The notes under the pieces are model-generated. The model was not told the origin of the DNA, did not search any database, and saw only the letters and a program-made list of their open reading frames with translations. The position numbers and the translations under genes are program-made. 64,000 nt of DNA from Actinomycetota bacterium (GTDB taxonomy: Bacteria; Actinomycetota; Acidimicrobiia; Acidimicrobiales; Iamiaceae): assembly GCA_016185275.1 (NCBI GenBank), contig JACPNX010000040.1, positions 1 to 64,000 on the forward strand. Direction: 5' to 3'. Within the stretch, counting starts at the first letter, position 1; every line of letters begins with the position of its first letter. This document shows positions 33,228 to 41,259 of this stretch, in pieces.

Positions 33228-33835
33228 CGCTGGTCGCTCAGATGCGCCGCGGCAAGGGCTCGGCCACGAGCGACCCGGGCCTTGGTCGTGTTGAGGTTCA
33301 GGCCGAGGTGCTCGGCGACCTCGGCGTACGAGTGCCGGCCGATGTCGCGCAGCACCACGGCCTCGCGGTACAGCTCCGGGAGAGCCCGGATGACGGCGTC
33401 CAGGGCGGTCCGGGTCGCGATCATCGACGAGATGCGGGCGGCGTCGCCGACGTCATCGCCCTCGAGCGCCACCGTGGCCTTGCGCCGCCGGATGTGGGCG
33501 ATCGCCTTGTTGCGCGCGACGGCCTGGACCCAGGTCGCGAATCGCGCCTCGCCGCGGAAGGATCCGATGTTCTCGGCCACGGCGACGAGCACGTCCTGCT
33601 CGACGTCGTCGGCGTCGGCCTCGTGCACCACGAGGCGGCGGACGGCCGGCCGGGCGAGGCGCAGCTCGTCGACGGCCCAGATGAGCGCCTCCAGCGCGGC
33701 CGTGTCGCCGCTCGCCGCTCGGCGGGCGATCAGGTCGATCAGGTCGTTGCGTGCGTTGCGGTCGTGCCGCAGCGCCTCGATCTGGGCACGCCAGGGTCGC
33801 CTCCCGCGCGACGCTTCGCGCCATTCGTCACTCAC
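33224..33835 (-). CDS. ECF-type RNA polymerase sigma factor
   Basis: 203 residues. Region 2 is visible as DADDVEQDVLVAVAENIGSFRGEARFATWVQAVARNKAIAHIRR and region 4 as LPELYREAVVLRDIGRHSYAEVAEHLGLNLNTTKARVARGR. Start GTG 33835 follows GAGG by 8 nt. No anti-sigma factor with a zinc motif is adjacent; instead the next gene is a Ser/Thr kinase, as in ECF groups proposed to be controlled by phosphorylation. Its targets may include its own operon. Confidence 0.9.
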   Translation of the reverse strand: MSDEWREASRGRRPWRAQIEALRHDRNARNDLIDLIARRAASGDTAALEALIWAVDELRLARPAVRRLVVHEADADDVEQDVLVAVAENIGSFRGEARFATWVQAVARNKAIAHIRRRKATVALEGDDVGDAARISSMIATRTALDAVIRALPELYREAVVLRDIGRHSYAEVAEHLGLNLNTTKARVARGRALAAAHLSDQR

Positions 33836-33924
33836 GCGATGCGGCCTCAAGGCCGGCAAGTTTCGCGCGAGCGCTCGCACGGAGGCCGATCGACTTCGGC
33901 GCTCACCCGGGCGCGGTCGGCGCG

Positions 33925-34005
33925 GAGCGGGACGGTCCGTGGGGAGCGCAGCGGGACGGTCGGTGCGGAGCGCAGCGGGACGGTCGGTGCGGAGCGGGAC
34001 GGTCG
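33925..34005. repeat. Tandem repeat upstream of the sigma factor operon
   Basis: About three imperfect copies of gagcgcagcgggacggtcgg(t) with a 23-26 bp period, in the 190-bp gap between the DUF222/HNH gene and the sigma factor gene. Confidence 0.75.
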
Positions 34006-34022
34006 GCCCGCAGTCGTCGCCG

Positions 34023-35297
34023 TCACGGGGGATCGCGCCCGGGGTCGCGCCTGAGGTCGGGCTCGGCGGCGCGGGCACCACCCGTGCCCGGGGGAAGCAG
34101 AGGTCGTTGGCCGTCAGGTCGACGGGGTCCGTCGCGGTAGCCCTGGGTGGTCTTGCGCCAGTGGTGGGGCGCGCACTTGTTGCCGAGGTTGAACAGCTGG
34201 GTAGCCCCGCCTTGGGCATAGCCGACGAGGTGGTCGGTCTCGAGGGTGAGCTCGCACGAGCAGCCTTCGACGGTGCAGGCGGGGTCCCGCCACTGCAGCG
34301 CCGTGCGCTGCAGCGTGGTCGGGAACCGGCCGGCGTGGGCGACGTGGGTGACGTCCACGCCGTTGGTCACGACGAACGCGACGTACGCGTCGGGCAGCAG
34401 CGCGTCGACGACCGGCACGGAGACGGGTCCCTGGCCGGTGATCTCACAGATCTCGCCGGGATGCGAGTGGCCACGGGCGAGGGCCGCGGCGTCGACGCGG
34501 ACGATGACCTTGCAGCCGCCGGTGCCAAGCCGCTTCGACGGGTCGGCGGCGGCTTCGACCATGCGCATGAACCCGTCGGCCAGCTTCTGTTCCGCCGTCA
34601 CATCGGTGCCCTTGGCGTCGCGGAACACCGCGGTGATGTAGGGCTGGATGACGGCCCGGAACCGCGCCCCTTGCGCCGGCGTGAGCGCGCCGGAGAGGTG
34701 GAGCATCCCGTCCTCGTCGTGGACCGCCCAGTCGACCCGCCGTGCTCGCTGCTGGGCGGCGTGCTGGGCGGCTTCGTCCTTGACGGCGCCCTGCCTGATG
34801 CGGGCGGCCTTGCGCCTCAACCCGCGCAGGTCGTCGACCTGCGCCGCCTCCAGCAGCGACCCCGTGGCCGACGGGTCCTCCACCGCCGCACCCGCGATCA
34901 CGGCCGCCTGATCCGGCGACACCTGCCCTCGCTGCAACGCCTCGGCGACCTGCGGGACCTTGTCGATCGCCGCCGCGCCCGCAAGGGTGCCCTTGGCCTG
35001 CCCGAACGACGTGCCCTCCTTGCGGGCCAACCACTCCTCCGGGCACCTCGCCCCGCTGCGGCGCCACTCCCCGGCGGCGACCGCCTGCTTGGCGACCAGC
35101 ACTTCGAGCGCACCGGCCGCCTTCTTCAGCCGGACCGCTACGCCCAACAACCCCGTTGCCTCCGACCCGATCAAGCCCTTGGGGTCCAGCTCGTCGACGA
35201 GGCGGGCGAAGTCGTCGGCCAGCGACGCGAACGGTGCAACGACCTCTCTCGGACTTGTCGTCGCTGTCGTCACCGTCGTGACTGTGGTCGTACTCAC
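34023..35297 (-). CDS. DUF222 / HNH endonuclease domain protein
   Basis: 424 residues, the '13E12 repeat family' architecture common in actinobacteria. N-terminal alpha-helical DUF222 region (SGARCPEEWLARKEG ... AQHAAQQRARRVDWAVHDEDGMLHLSG) and a C-terminal HNH domain, CTVEGCSCELTLETDHLVGYAQGG ... NKCAPHH, with the metal-binding Cys and His residues in place. Nuclease role in DNA rearrangement or defence is not established for the family. GTG 35297 has TAGGCT 6 nt upstream. The C-terminal tail is Pro/Arg-rich. Confidence 0.88.
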   Translation of the reverse strand: MSTTTVTTVTTATTSPREVVAPFASLADDFARLVDELDPKGLIGSEATGLLGVAVRLKKAAGALEVLVAKQAVAAGEWRRSGARCPEEWLARKEGTSFGQAKGTLAGAAAIDKVPQVAEALQRGQVSPDQAAVIAGAAVEDPSATGSLLEAAQVDDLRGLRRKAARIRQGAVKDEAAQHAAQQRARRVDWAVHDEDGMLHLSGALTPAQGARFRAVIQPYITAVFRDAKGTDVTAEQKLADGFMRMVEAAADPSKRLGTGGCKVIVRVDAAALARGHSHPGEICEITGQGPVSVPVVDALLPDAYVAFVVTNGVDVTHVAHAGRFPTTLQRTALQWRDPACTVEGCSCELTLETDHLVGYAQGGATQLFNLGNKCAPHHWRKTTQGYRDGPRRPDGQRPLLPPGTGGARAAEPDLRRDPGRDPP

Positions 35298-35303
35298 GTT
35301 CGT

Positions 35304-35309
35304 AGCCTA
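35304..35309 (-). promoter_or_regulatory. Leaderless -10 box of the DUF222/HNH gene
   Basis: Minus-strand TAGGCT, 6 nt before GTG 35297. Confidence 0.45.
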
Positions 35310-35466
35310 CCCGAAGGGTCCCGCCCCGCAAACGTCGGACGGGTGAAGACCGCTACGGTCTCGATCACGGGTCCACGAGACCGCCGCGCCGGCCGATGGA
35401 CGCCCGCAGCGAGCCGTCCCGAGTCCTCTCCGTCCGGCGACCGGCACCGGCCCGCGCTCCCCGGAT

Positions 35467-36525
35467 CTAGACGGCCACCTCGCTCTTCGTGGGACCGTGG
35501 CGGCGCCACCAGGAGTCGCGGCGACCGAGCCGGAACGCCTCCGGCTTGTCGTCGTCGCTCAACAGCGCGGTCTCGAGCCACAGGCGCTTGAGGTGGCGGA
35601 TCCGGCCCCCGGCCCGGTCGTCGACGTAGCCGTCCCGAGCGTGGAGCACGTGGTAGTTGTTCACGAGCTGGATGTCGCCGGGCTGCAGCGCCATGGCCAC
35701 GTGGTAGCGGGGATCGGCGCACATGGCGTCGAGCCGGTCCATCGCCGCGACCGCGGCCGGCGAGGGGTGCGGCGCGTCGCCGTGGCGGCTCGACGCGGTG
35801 ATGTACGGCCGGATGTAGCGGCAGAACAGGCGGTCGCCGCGCCGGCTGAAGACCGGCATCGTGTACCAGCCCTTGGTGCCCGGCGCCTGCTCGCCGCGAG
35901 CGTCGTACGGGAACCGCCCGTACAGCTCGGCCGCGAGGTCGGGCTCGGAGCGGACCAGCTCGTTGTGGATGGTGACCACGTTGGCCACGAGGCTGGCGCC
36001 ACCGGACGCGCCCGCATCGAGGCAGAACAGGCCGACGAGGTCCGAGCCGTCGGAGTGGAACGGGAACGGCACGCCGCCGATCTCGTTGCCGCGCGACGTC
36101 GGGTCGTCGTACGCCTTGCCCTGATCGGTCACGTCACCGAGGAGATGGCCCTTGACGTTCTGGGGCCACGGCCGCCCCACGTGCATGCCGATCCCCCAGT
36201 AGATCGTCGAGGCACGGTCCTTGCCGTAGCGCTCGACCGGGATGCCGCGGATGAGCGCCACGCCCCGACCCTCGACGAGATCGCGCGTCATGCGCTCGAG
36301 CTCGGGCCCGAGGGTGGGCAGCGGGAAGCGCTCCTTGTCGACGTCGAGCACGTCGTCAGTGCGGGCCTCGGCTTCGGCCAGTGCGGCGTCGAGCTCCGCG
36401 AGGTGGTCGTCGGTCAGGTCGAAGACGTAGCCGTCGGCGAGGTCGTCGCGCCGCCACTCACAGGCCGGCTCCAGCGGCGTGAGGGTGGACGGATCGACGG
36501 GCGGGGCGGTGTCGGTGGTGCTCAT
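35467..36525 (-). CDS. TauD/TfdA-family Fe(II)/2-oxoglutarate dioxygenase
   Basis: 352 residues. The iron-binding HxD appears in FPFHSDGSD, the distal His in NNYHVLHAR and the 2OG-binding Arg in the region RIRHLKRLWLE. The N-terminus (EPACEWRRDDL, then GVALIRGIPVERY) resembles uncharacterised TauD-like proteins acting on small organic molecules rather than true TauD. Start ATG 36525 follows GGAGG by 7 nt. No sulfonate or herbicide genes are adjacent, so the substrate remains unknown. Confidence 0.85.
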   Translation of the reverse strand: MSTTDTAPPVDPSTLTPLEPACEWRRDDLADGYVFDLTDDHLAELDAALAEAEARTDDVLDVDKERFPLPTLGPELERMTRDLVEGRGVALIRGIPVERYGKDRASTIYWGIGMHVGRPWPQNVKGHLLGDVTDQGKAYDDPTSRGNEIGGVPFPFHSDGSDLVGLFCLDAGASGGASLVANVVTIHNELVRSEPDLAAELYGRFPYDARGEQAPGTKGWYTMPVFSRRGDRLFCRYIRPYITASSRHGDAPHPSPAAVAAMDRLDAMCADPRYHVAMALQPGDIQLVNNYHVLHARDGYVDDRAGGRIRHLKRLWLETALLSDDDKPEAFRLGRRDSWWRRHGPTKSEVAV

Positions 36526-36675
36526 GGCCGGACCTCCGGGTCGGCGACCATTGTGGCCGCGACCGCCTCGCCGCGCGGCCGGCCCGACCGCTGGCGGATG
36601 CCCGACGCGCGCACCGGCCGGGCGCGACCGCCGCTCCGTCGCAGCCGTCGCGGCTGATCAGGAGCGGCGCAGCGA

Positions 36676-38535
36676 TCAGTCGTAGGTGGCCTCGATCGAC
36701 CAGCGACCCGCCTCGAGGGCGAGCAGGTGGGCGGTGCCGTCGTCGACGACGACCTGCAGGCGGGCGCGTCGCCGGTGGGCGCGGGGATCCCACCAACGCT
36801 CGTCGACCGGCCACGGCCCCGCCCAGGCCGTCACCGCACGGCTACGGCCACCCAGCGGATCGACCTCGGCCGGCGGCGCCGAGAGCACACCCCGGCCGCT
36901 CACCCGGACACGGTCCCCGGCCGCGTCACGTAGCTCGACCACGGGAGGGTCGGCGGGCACGACGGCCGGCGACGGCGCCGGCAGCTGCCCGGGCCAGGGC
37001 TCGGCCACGTAGCCCGCCCGAGCCGCGGGCCGCGCTTCGGTGAGGTCGACCGCGGCGGCCGGCACCAACGCCACCTTGTCGCTCGGACTCCGGCCGCCGC
37101 GCTGCTCGGGCACGAGCACCGCCTCGGAGCCGAGCAGCCCCTGCACCCGGGCCAGCGCCCGGGCCGCCCGCTCGTCGACCCGGGTCTCGCCGCCCCAGAA
37201 CCCGAGCTGGCGGCCGCGGGCGGCCACGACCTCGGCGGGCGTCAGGGTGAGGCGGCTGATCCCGGCCGTGGGCCGGGTCGCGGGCGGGCCGGACAGCCAG
37301 CCGTCGAGCTGCCAGCGGACCCGCTCGGCGATGGCCGCCGGGCCCAGCGTCCCCTCGTCCCGCCAGGCCCGCTCCAGGCGCTCGCCGTGCTCGGTCTCGG
37401 CGGTGACCACGATCCGCGTGGCGGCCAAGCCCTGGCCGGCGAGCGCCGCGGTCAGGTCGTCGGCCAGCGACACGGCCACGAAGGCGGCGGTGTCGACCCG
37501 CTCGACGGGCGGGTCGAGGTCGATGGCCACGGCCAGCTCGGGGGCGGGCCGGCGGGCCGACAGCGGCCGGGGGTCCAGGCCGGAGGCCAGCCGGTGGAGC
37601 AGGACGCCCTCGGGCCCGAAGCGACCCACGACGTCGGCGAGCGGGAGCGCGGCCACGGCGGCCAGCGTGCGCAGACCGAGCCGGTGCAACACGCCGATCG
37701 TCCGCTCGAGCGCGGCCAGGCCGGCGGCCGGCGCGGCCGTCCCTGTGCCGGCGGTACCGCCGGTGGTGCCGCTGGTGCCGGCGCCGGCGCCGGCGCCGGC
37801 GAACGCTGCGCTGCCGCCGGAGCCGGAGCCAGAGCCGGAGCCGGCGAGCGCGGCGCCGTCGGCCAGCGTGGCCGTCGCGCGGGATCCGAGAAAGGCCGGC
37901 GTCGAACCGGGCGGCACGACGAGCGGTGCGACGGCGCCGGGCACGGGACCGGCCCGGTCGGCCGCATCCCCCGCCGCGCACCAGGCGGCGAAGGCGCCGT
38001 CGGCCACCCCGACCGCCACCGTCGCGCCCCCGCCGGCGGCGGGCGCCCGGCCCACGAGAGCGGCGGCGAGCAGGTCACCGGCCTGGCGCGCCAGCGCGCC
38101 GTCGCCCCCGGCCCAACGGCCCGGGCCCCGGGTGGCGAAGGCGACAGTGCCCGGAGCGACCACCTCGACACGCGGGCACAGCGCGTCGAGGGCGGCCACG
38201 ACCGGCTCGAAGACCCGGGCGTCACGGGCAGGATCGGCGGGAAGGACGGCGGCCTCGGGGCAACGGGCCTGGGCGTCGCGGCGGCGCAGGCCGGGCTCGA
38301 CGCCCTCGGAGCGCGCCGCCGGGCTGGCGGCCACGACACGGTTCGCGTGCAGGACCATCGCCGGCTCCGTGAGGGCCACGCCAGCGGCGACGAGGGGCCA
38401 GTGGGGGATGCGGGCGACCAGCGTGCGCTCACCACGCTCACCACGCTCACCACGGTCACCACGCTCACCACGGTCACCACGCTCACCACGGTCACGACGC
38501 TCACCACGGTCACCACGGTCGGCCGTCATCGTCAT
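36676..38535 (-). CDS. imuB: Y-family-like mutasome protein ImuB
   Basis: 619 residues. The N-terminus after a repeat reads TLVARIPHWPLVAAG, followed by Y-family-like palm and little-finger regions (TIGVLHRLGLRTLAAVAALPLADVVGRFGPEG), and a C-terminal domain ending DDGTAHLLALEAGRWSIEATYD. Catalytic carboxylates of active Y polymerases are not evident, as expected for ImuB, which tethers DnaE2 to the beta clamp. Unusual: a (DRGERG)n charged repeat between the Met and the core, and a Gly/Ser/Ala-rich insert (GSGSGSG, GAGAGAG) in the middle. ATG 38535 overlaps the imuA' stop. Confidence 0.92.
   Translation of the reverse strand: MTMTADRGDRGERRDRGERGDRGERGDRGERGERGERTLVARIPHWPLVAAGVALTEPAMVLHANRVVAASPAARSEGVEPGLRRRDAQARCPEAAVLPADPARDARVFEPVVAALDALCPRVEVVAPGTVAFATRGPGRWAGGDGALARQAGDLLAAALVGRAPAAGGGATVAVGVADGAFAAWCAAGDAADRAGPVPGAVAPLVVPPGSTPAFLGSRATATLADGAALAGSGSGSGSGGSAAFAGAGAGAGTSGTTGGTAGTGTAAPAAGLAALERTIGVLHRLGLRTLAAVAALPLADVVGRFGPEGVLLHRLASGLDPRPLSARRPAPELAVAIDLDPPVERVDTAAFVAVSLADDLTAALAGQGLAATRIVVTAETEHGERLERAWRDEGTLGPAAIAERVRWQLDGWLSGPPATRPTAGISRLTLTPAEVVAARGRQLGFWGGETRVDERAARALARVQGLLGSEAVLVPEQRGGRSPSDKVALVPAAAVDLTEARPAARAGYVAEPWPGQLPAPSPAVVPADPPVVELRDAAGDRVRVSGRGVLSAPPAEVDPLGGRSRAVTAWAGPWPVDERWWDPRAHRRRARLQVVVDDGTAHLLALEAGRWSIEATYD
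38425..38520. repeat. 9-bp tandem repeat at the imuB start
   Basis: About ten ctcaccacg / gtcaccacg units encode the DRGERG repeat immediately after the imuB start codon. Confidence 0.85.
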
Positions 38536-39329
38536 GCCGTTCGGGAGGGCTCGACCCACGCTTGCGGACAGTGGAGCCCTCCAGCAGCCGGTGCGGTCGG
38601 CGTGGTCGGCGTGGTCGGCGTGGTCGGCGAGGCGGCGGCGGGGCGGACGGCCACGGGCGCCACCGCGCCGTCGGGGCCGGGCAGCCACAGCTCCGCTCGC
38701 ACTGGTCGGGCCGCCTCACGCCGGCCGGACCGAACCACCTCGACCCGCCGGGCACTCAGACGCCCGGCACCGTGCGGTCCGGGAGCCAGGCCGGCCCACG
38801 TCGCCGCGGTCACCGTGAGCTCGACGTCGGCCGGTTCGGGCCACCGGCCCCGCCCGGGCAGGCGGCACAGCACGCCGCCCCGCTCGCGGGCCCGGGCCGC
38901 CAACCGGCGGGCGTCGCTGCCCCGGATCCGGTGGTCGGTGCGGACGATCACCACGTCGAAGGCGTCAGCCAGAGCGGCCACGACCGTGCCCCACGACCCG
39001 GGTGGCGGGGCGGCCACGACCACCAGCCGCTCGAGGTCGACACCCAGCTCTCCCGCTGCGACGAAGCCGAGGTCCTCGACCCCGACGGTGACCACCCATG
39101 AGCCCGCCTGCGACGCTCCCGCCACCAGCGCCAGCGCCAGGCTGGTGGCCCCGGGACCGCTCACCCCGATCGTCGAGCCCCGCCTCAGGCCCCGGCCGGG
39201 CAGGAGCGGGGCGAGCACCGGCAGGGCGGGAAGGACCCGCTCGGCCCCGAGGGTCAGGGGCCGGGCGCGGGTGCCGAGCGAGCGGAGGTCCGGCGCCGGG
39301 CGAGCGACCACCGGCCCATCATCGAACAT
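38532..39329 (-). CDS. imuA': RecA-like mutasome protein ImuA'
   Basis: About 265 residues from ATG 39329 (MFDDGPVVARP). RecA-like fold with LLPGRGLRRGSTIGVSGPGATSLALALVAGAS; the P-loop position reads SGPGATS, lacking the Lys of a true Walker A. WVVTVGVEDLGFVAAGELGVDLERLVVV and FDVVIVRTDHRI follow. It partners ImuB and DnaE2. Two starts compete: ATG 39329 with GGGGGAGGA upstream, or GTG 39311 about 13 nt after TATGTT. A LexA box covers the first. The C-terminus carries a PTTPTTPTTP repeat from 9-bp units (38597-38629). Confidence 0.88.
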   Translation of the reverse strand: MFDDGPVVARPAPDLRSLGTRARPLTLGAERVLPALPVLAPLLPGRGLRRGSTIGVSGPGATSLALALVAGASQAGSWVVTVGVEDLGFVAAGELGVDLERLVVVAAPPPGSWGTVVAALADAFDVVIVRTDHRIRGSDARRLAARARERGGVLCRLPGRGRWPEPADVELTVTAATWAGLAPGPHGAGRLSARRVEVVRSGRREAARPVRAELWLPGPDGAVAPVAVRPAAASPTTPTTPTTPTAPAAGGLHCPQAWVEPSRTA

Positions 39330-39336
39330 ATGTTCC
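39323..39336 (-). promoter_or_regulatory. LexA (SOS) box of imuA'-imuB
   Basis: CGAACATATGTTCC matches CGAACRNRYGTTYC exactly. It overlaps the ATG at 39329 and holds a possible -10 (TATGTT on the minus strand). Confidence 0.85.
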
Positions 39337-39382
39337 TCCCCCGGCAAGCGCAGCACGCCCCGGTGCCGGCCGCGTCATCACT

Positions 39383-39427
39383 TCTTTGGTTCTTTGGCCT
39401 GGCCAGGGCAGGCCAAAGAACCAAAGA
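39383..39427. repeat. Perfect 19-bp inverted repeat with 7-nt loop
   Basis: Left arm TCTTTGGTTCTTTGGCCTG, loop gccaggg, right arm its exact reverse complement. It lies in the divergent gap between imuA' and the 39466 gene. Each arm contains the direct repeat CTTTGG/TCTTTGG. It is not positioned as a terminator for either gene and is notably AT-richer than its surroundings. Confidence 0.9.
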
Positions 39428-39449
39428 TCGAGCGGGCCGGTGGACGAAC

Positions 39450-39455
39450 TAGCGT
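39450..39455 (+). promoter_or_regulatory. -10-like box for the 39466 gene
   Basis: TAGCGT, 10 nt before ATG 39466; 22 bp downstream of the hairpin. Confidence 0.4.
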
Positions 39456-39465
39456 CGCAGCCGCC

Positions 39466-39825
39466 ATGGGACAGCCGATCGTCGTCGCCGAGCATCCGTC
39501 CACGAGCCGCCGCGGCGTGGTCCGCTTCGAGCTCAACCGCCCGCTGTCGGGCATGGGACACGAGCGCTACCGCTCCCCTGCCGACGCCTTCGGCGACCGA
39601 CCGGTCGACCTGCTCGCCCGGCGCCTGTTCGAGCGCGGCGGCATCGAGGCCGTCCACGTCAACAGCAACATCGTCACGGTGGACCTCACCAAGGGCTACA
39701 CGTCCGAGGGCATCCGCGACATCATCGAGAACCTGTTCCGCTTCTACGGGCCGGGGTCTCCGGGCGAGACCCCGGAGATCGAGCCCGCCGAGCCCGTCGA
39801 GCCCGCCGAGGCGATGCCCGGCTGA
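39466..39825 (+). CDS. NifU/scaffold-like small protein of unknown function
   Basis: 119 residues. The core HERYRSPADAFGDRPVDLLARRLFERGGIEAVHVNSNIVTVDLTKGYTSEGIRDIIENLF is compact; the pattern 'phi-x-V-N-S-N-x-V-T-V-D' followed by a helix resembles the N-terminal domain of Nfu/NifU-type proteins, but no Cys pair is present, so the name is only a structural hint. The C-terminus becomes a Glu/Pro repeat (EPAEPVEPAE) that runs into a 16-bp tandem array. Probably cytoplasmic. Confidence 0.7.
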   Translation: MGQPIVVAEHPSTSRRGVVRFELNRPLSGMGHERYRSPADAFGDRPVDLLARRLFERGGIEAVHVNSNIVTVDLTKGYTSEGIRDIIENLFRFYGPGSPGETPEIEPAEPVEPAEAMPG

Positions 39826-39887
39826 GGCGCAGCCCGGGCGAGGCGCAGCCCGGACGAGGCGATGCCTGGCCGAGGCGATGCCTGGCT
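39808..39887. repeat. 16-bp tandem repeat across a stop codon
   Basis: Five units (gaggcgatgcccggct, gaggcgcagcccgggc and variants) span the stop of the 39466 gene, so unit gain or loss would alter the protein tail. Confidence 0.85.
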
Positions 39888-40011
39888 GAGGCCGCTCCTC
39901 CGAAGCCGCCGGCGCCGGAACATGGCAGGCTGGCCCGACCCGCGAGGCCCCACCCAGGCGTGAACCGGCGCCGTACGCACCCGAACCGACCTCAACGGCG
40001 AGGAGGAACCC

Positions 40012-41259
40012 ATGACCGCGGTGGAGACCTTCGAGGTCGAAGGCCACATCGTCGACTCGCTGATCCTGGCCAAGATCCTCGACCTGATCCTCGACTCGGG
40101 CGCGGACTACCGCATGGTGCAGGTCGACATCGGCAAGACGGCCATCGACCCCAGCCGGGCCGTCGTCGAGGTGACCGCTCCGGACGACGAGGTCATGGTC
40201 CGCCTGGCCGAGATGCTCCAGGTGCAGGGAGCCAACCCGCTCACGACCGGCGACGCCGTGCTCGAACGGGCCGACCAGGACGGCGTGCTGCCCGCGGGCT
40301 TCTACTCGACCACGAACCTCGACACGGAGGTGCTGGTCGGTGGGCGCTGGTTGCGGGCCGAGAACCCGGAGATGGACTGCGGTCTCGTGGTGCTCGACGA
40401 CGACGGCGGCTCCGAGGGCGCACCGGCGCGGGTCCGGACCCTGCCGATGCACCGGGTGCGTGCCGGGGACCGGATCGTGGTCGGCGCCCAGGGTGTGCGC
40501 GTCATCGCCGGCAACCTGCCCCGTGGCCTGTCGTCGTTCGAGTTCATGGACTCGGAGGTCTCCTCCGAAAAGCCCAAAGCCCTCCTGCTGCGCAACCTGG
40601 CCGACCGGCTGCGCGCCGCTCGCGACGCGGGCGCCAAGGTGCTCTTCGTCGGCGGCCCCGCGGTGATCCACACCGGCGGCGGCCCCGAAGTGGCCCGGCT
40701 GGTGCGCGACGGATGGATTGACGTCGTGTTCGCCGGCAACGGGTTCGCCACCCACGACATCGAGTCCAACATCCTCGGCACGTCCCTCGGCGTGTCGATC
40801 ACCACCGGGGCGGGCACCGAGGGCGGGCACAGCAACCACCTGCGCGTGATCAACGAGGTGCGCCGTCACGGCTCCATCGCCGCGGCGGTCGCCGCCGGGT
40901 TCATCCCGGGCGGTGTCATGTACGAGTGCGTGCGGGCCGGCGTGCCGTTCCTGCTCGGCGGCTCGGTGCGCGACGACGGCCCGCTGCCCGACACGATGAC
41001 CGACGTGGTCGCCGCGGCCGACCGCATGCGCGACCTCGTCGACGGCGTGGCAGTCGCCCTCATGGGGGCGACGACGCTCCACGCCATCGCCACCGGCAAC
41101 ATCCTGCCGGCATCGGTCGAGACCTTCTGCATCGACATCAACCACGCCGTCGTCACGAAGCTGGCCGACCGGGGCAGCCACCAGGCGCACGGGATCGTCA
41201 CCGACGTCGGACCCTTCCTCGGCGCGCTCGCCGACGAGCTCGGCGCCGGCCGATCGTGA
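40012..41259 (+). CDS. TIGR00300/ornithine cyclodeaminase-like protein (LOR/SDH region)
   Basis: 415 residues. N-terminal regulatory-like half (FEVEGHIVDSLILAKILDLILDSGADYRMVQVDIGKTA) and C-terminal nucleotide-binding half (GGPAVIHTGGGPEVARLV, VVFAGNGFATHDIESNILGTSLGVSI, GGSVRDDGPLPDT, CIDINHAVVTKLADRGS) match the family that forms the C-terminal domain of cyanobacterial ArgZ/AgrE and the archaeal ornithine cyclodeaminase (ornithine to proline plus NH3). Start ATG follows GAGGAGG by 7 nt. It overlaps the next gene by four bases (GTGA), and the pair would make the two steps of arginine-to-proline conversion. Confidence 0.85.
   Translation: MTAVETFEVEGHIVDSLILAKILDLILDSGADYRMVQVDIGKTAIDPSRAVVEVTAPDDEVMVRLAEMLQVQGANPLTTGDAVLERADQDGVLPAGFYSTTNLDTEVLVGGRWLRAENPEMDCGLVVLDDDGGSEGAPARVRTLPMHRVRAGDRIVVGAQGVRVIAGNLPRGLSSFEFMDSEVSSEKPKALLLRNLADRLRAARDAGAKVLFVGGPAVIHTGGGPEVARLVRDGWIDVVFAGNGFATHDIESNILGTSLGVSITTGAGTEGGHSNHLRVINEVRRHGSIAAAVAAGFIPGGVMYECVRAGVPFLLGGSVRDDGPLPDTMTDVVAAADRMRDLVDGVAVALMGATTLHAIATGNILPASVETFCIDINHAVVTKLADRGSHQAHGIVTDVGPFLGALADELGAGRS

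Noticed and set aside
31641-35591. A 1316-codon plus-strand open frame
   Set aside because: Shadow of the lipoprotein, kinase, sigma and HNH genes on the other strand, all of which have clear domains.
39383-39427. Hairpin as a Rho-independent terminator
   Set aside because: No gene ends towards it on either side and no T-tract follows on either strand; kept as an unexplained inverted repeat.
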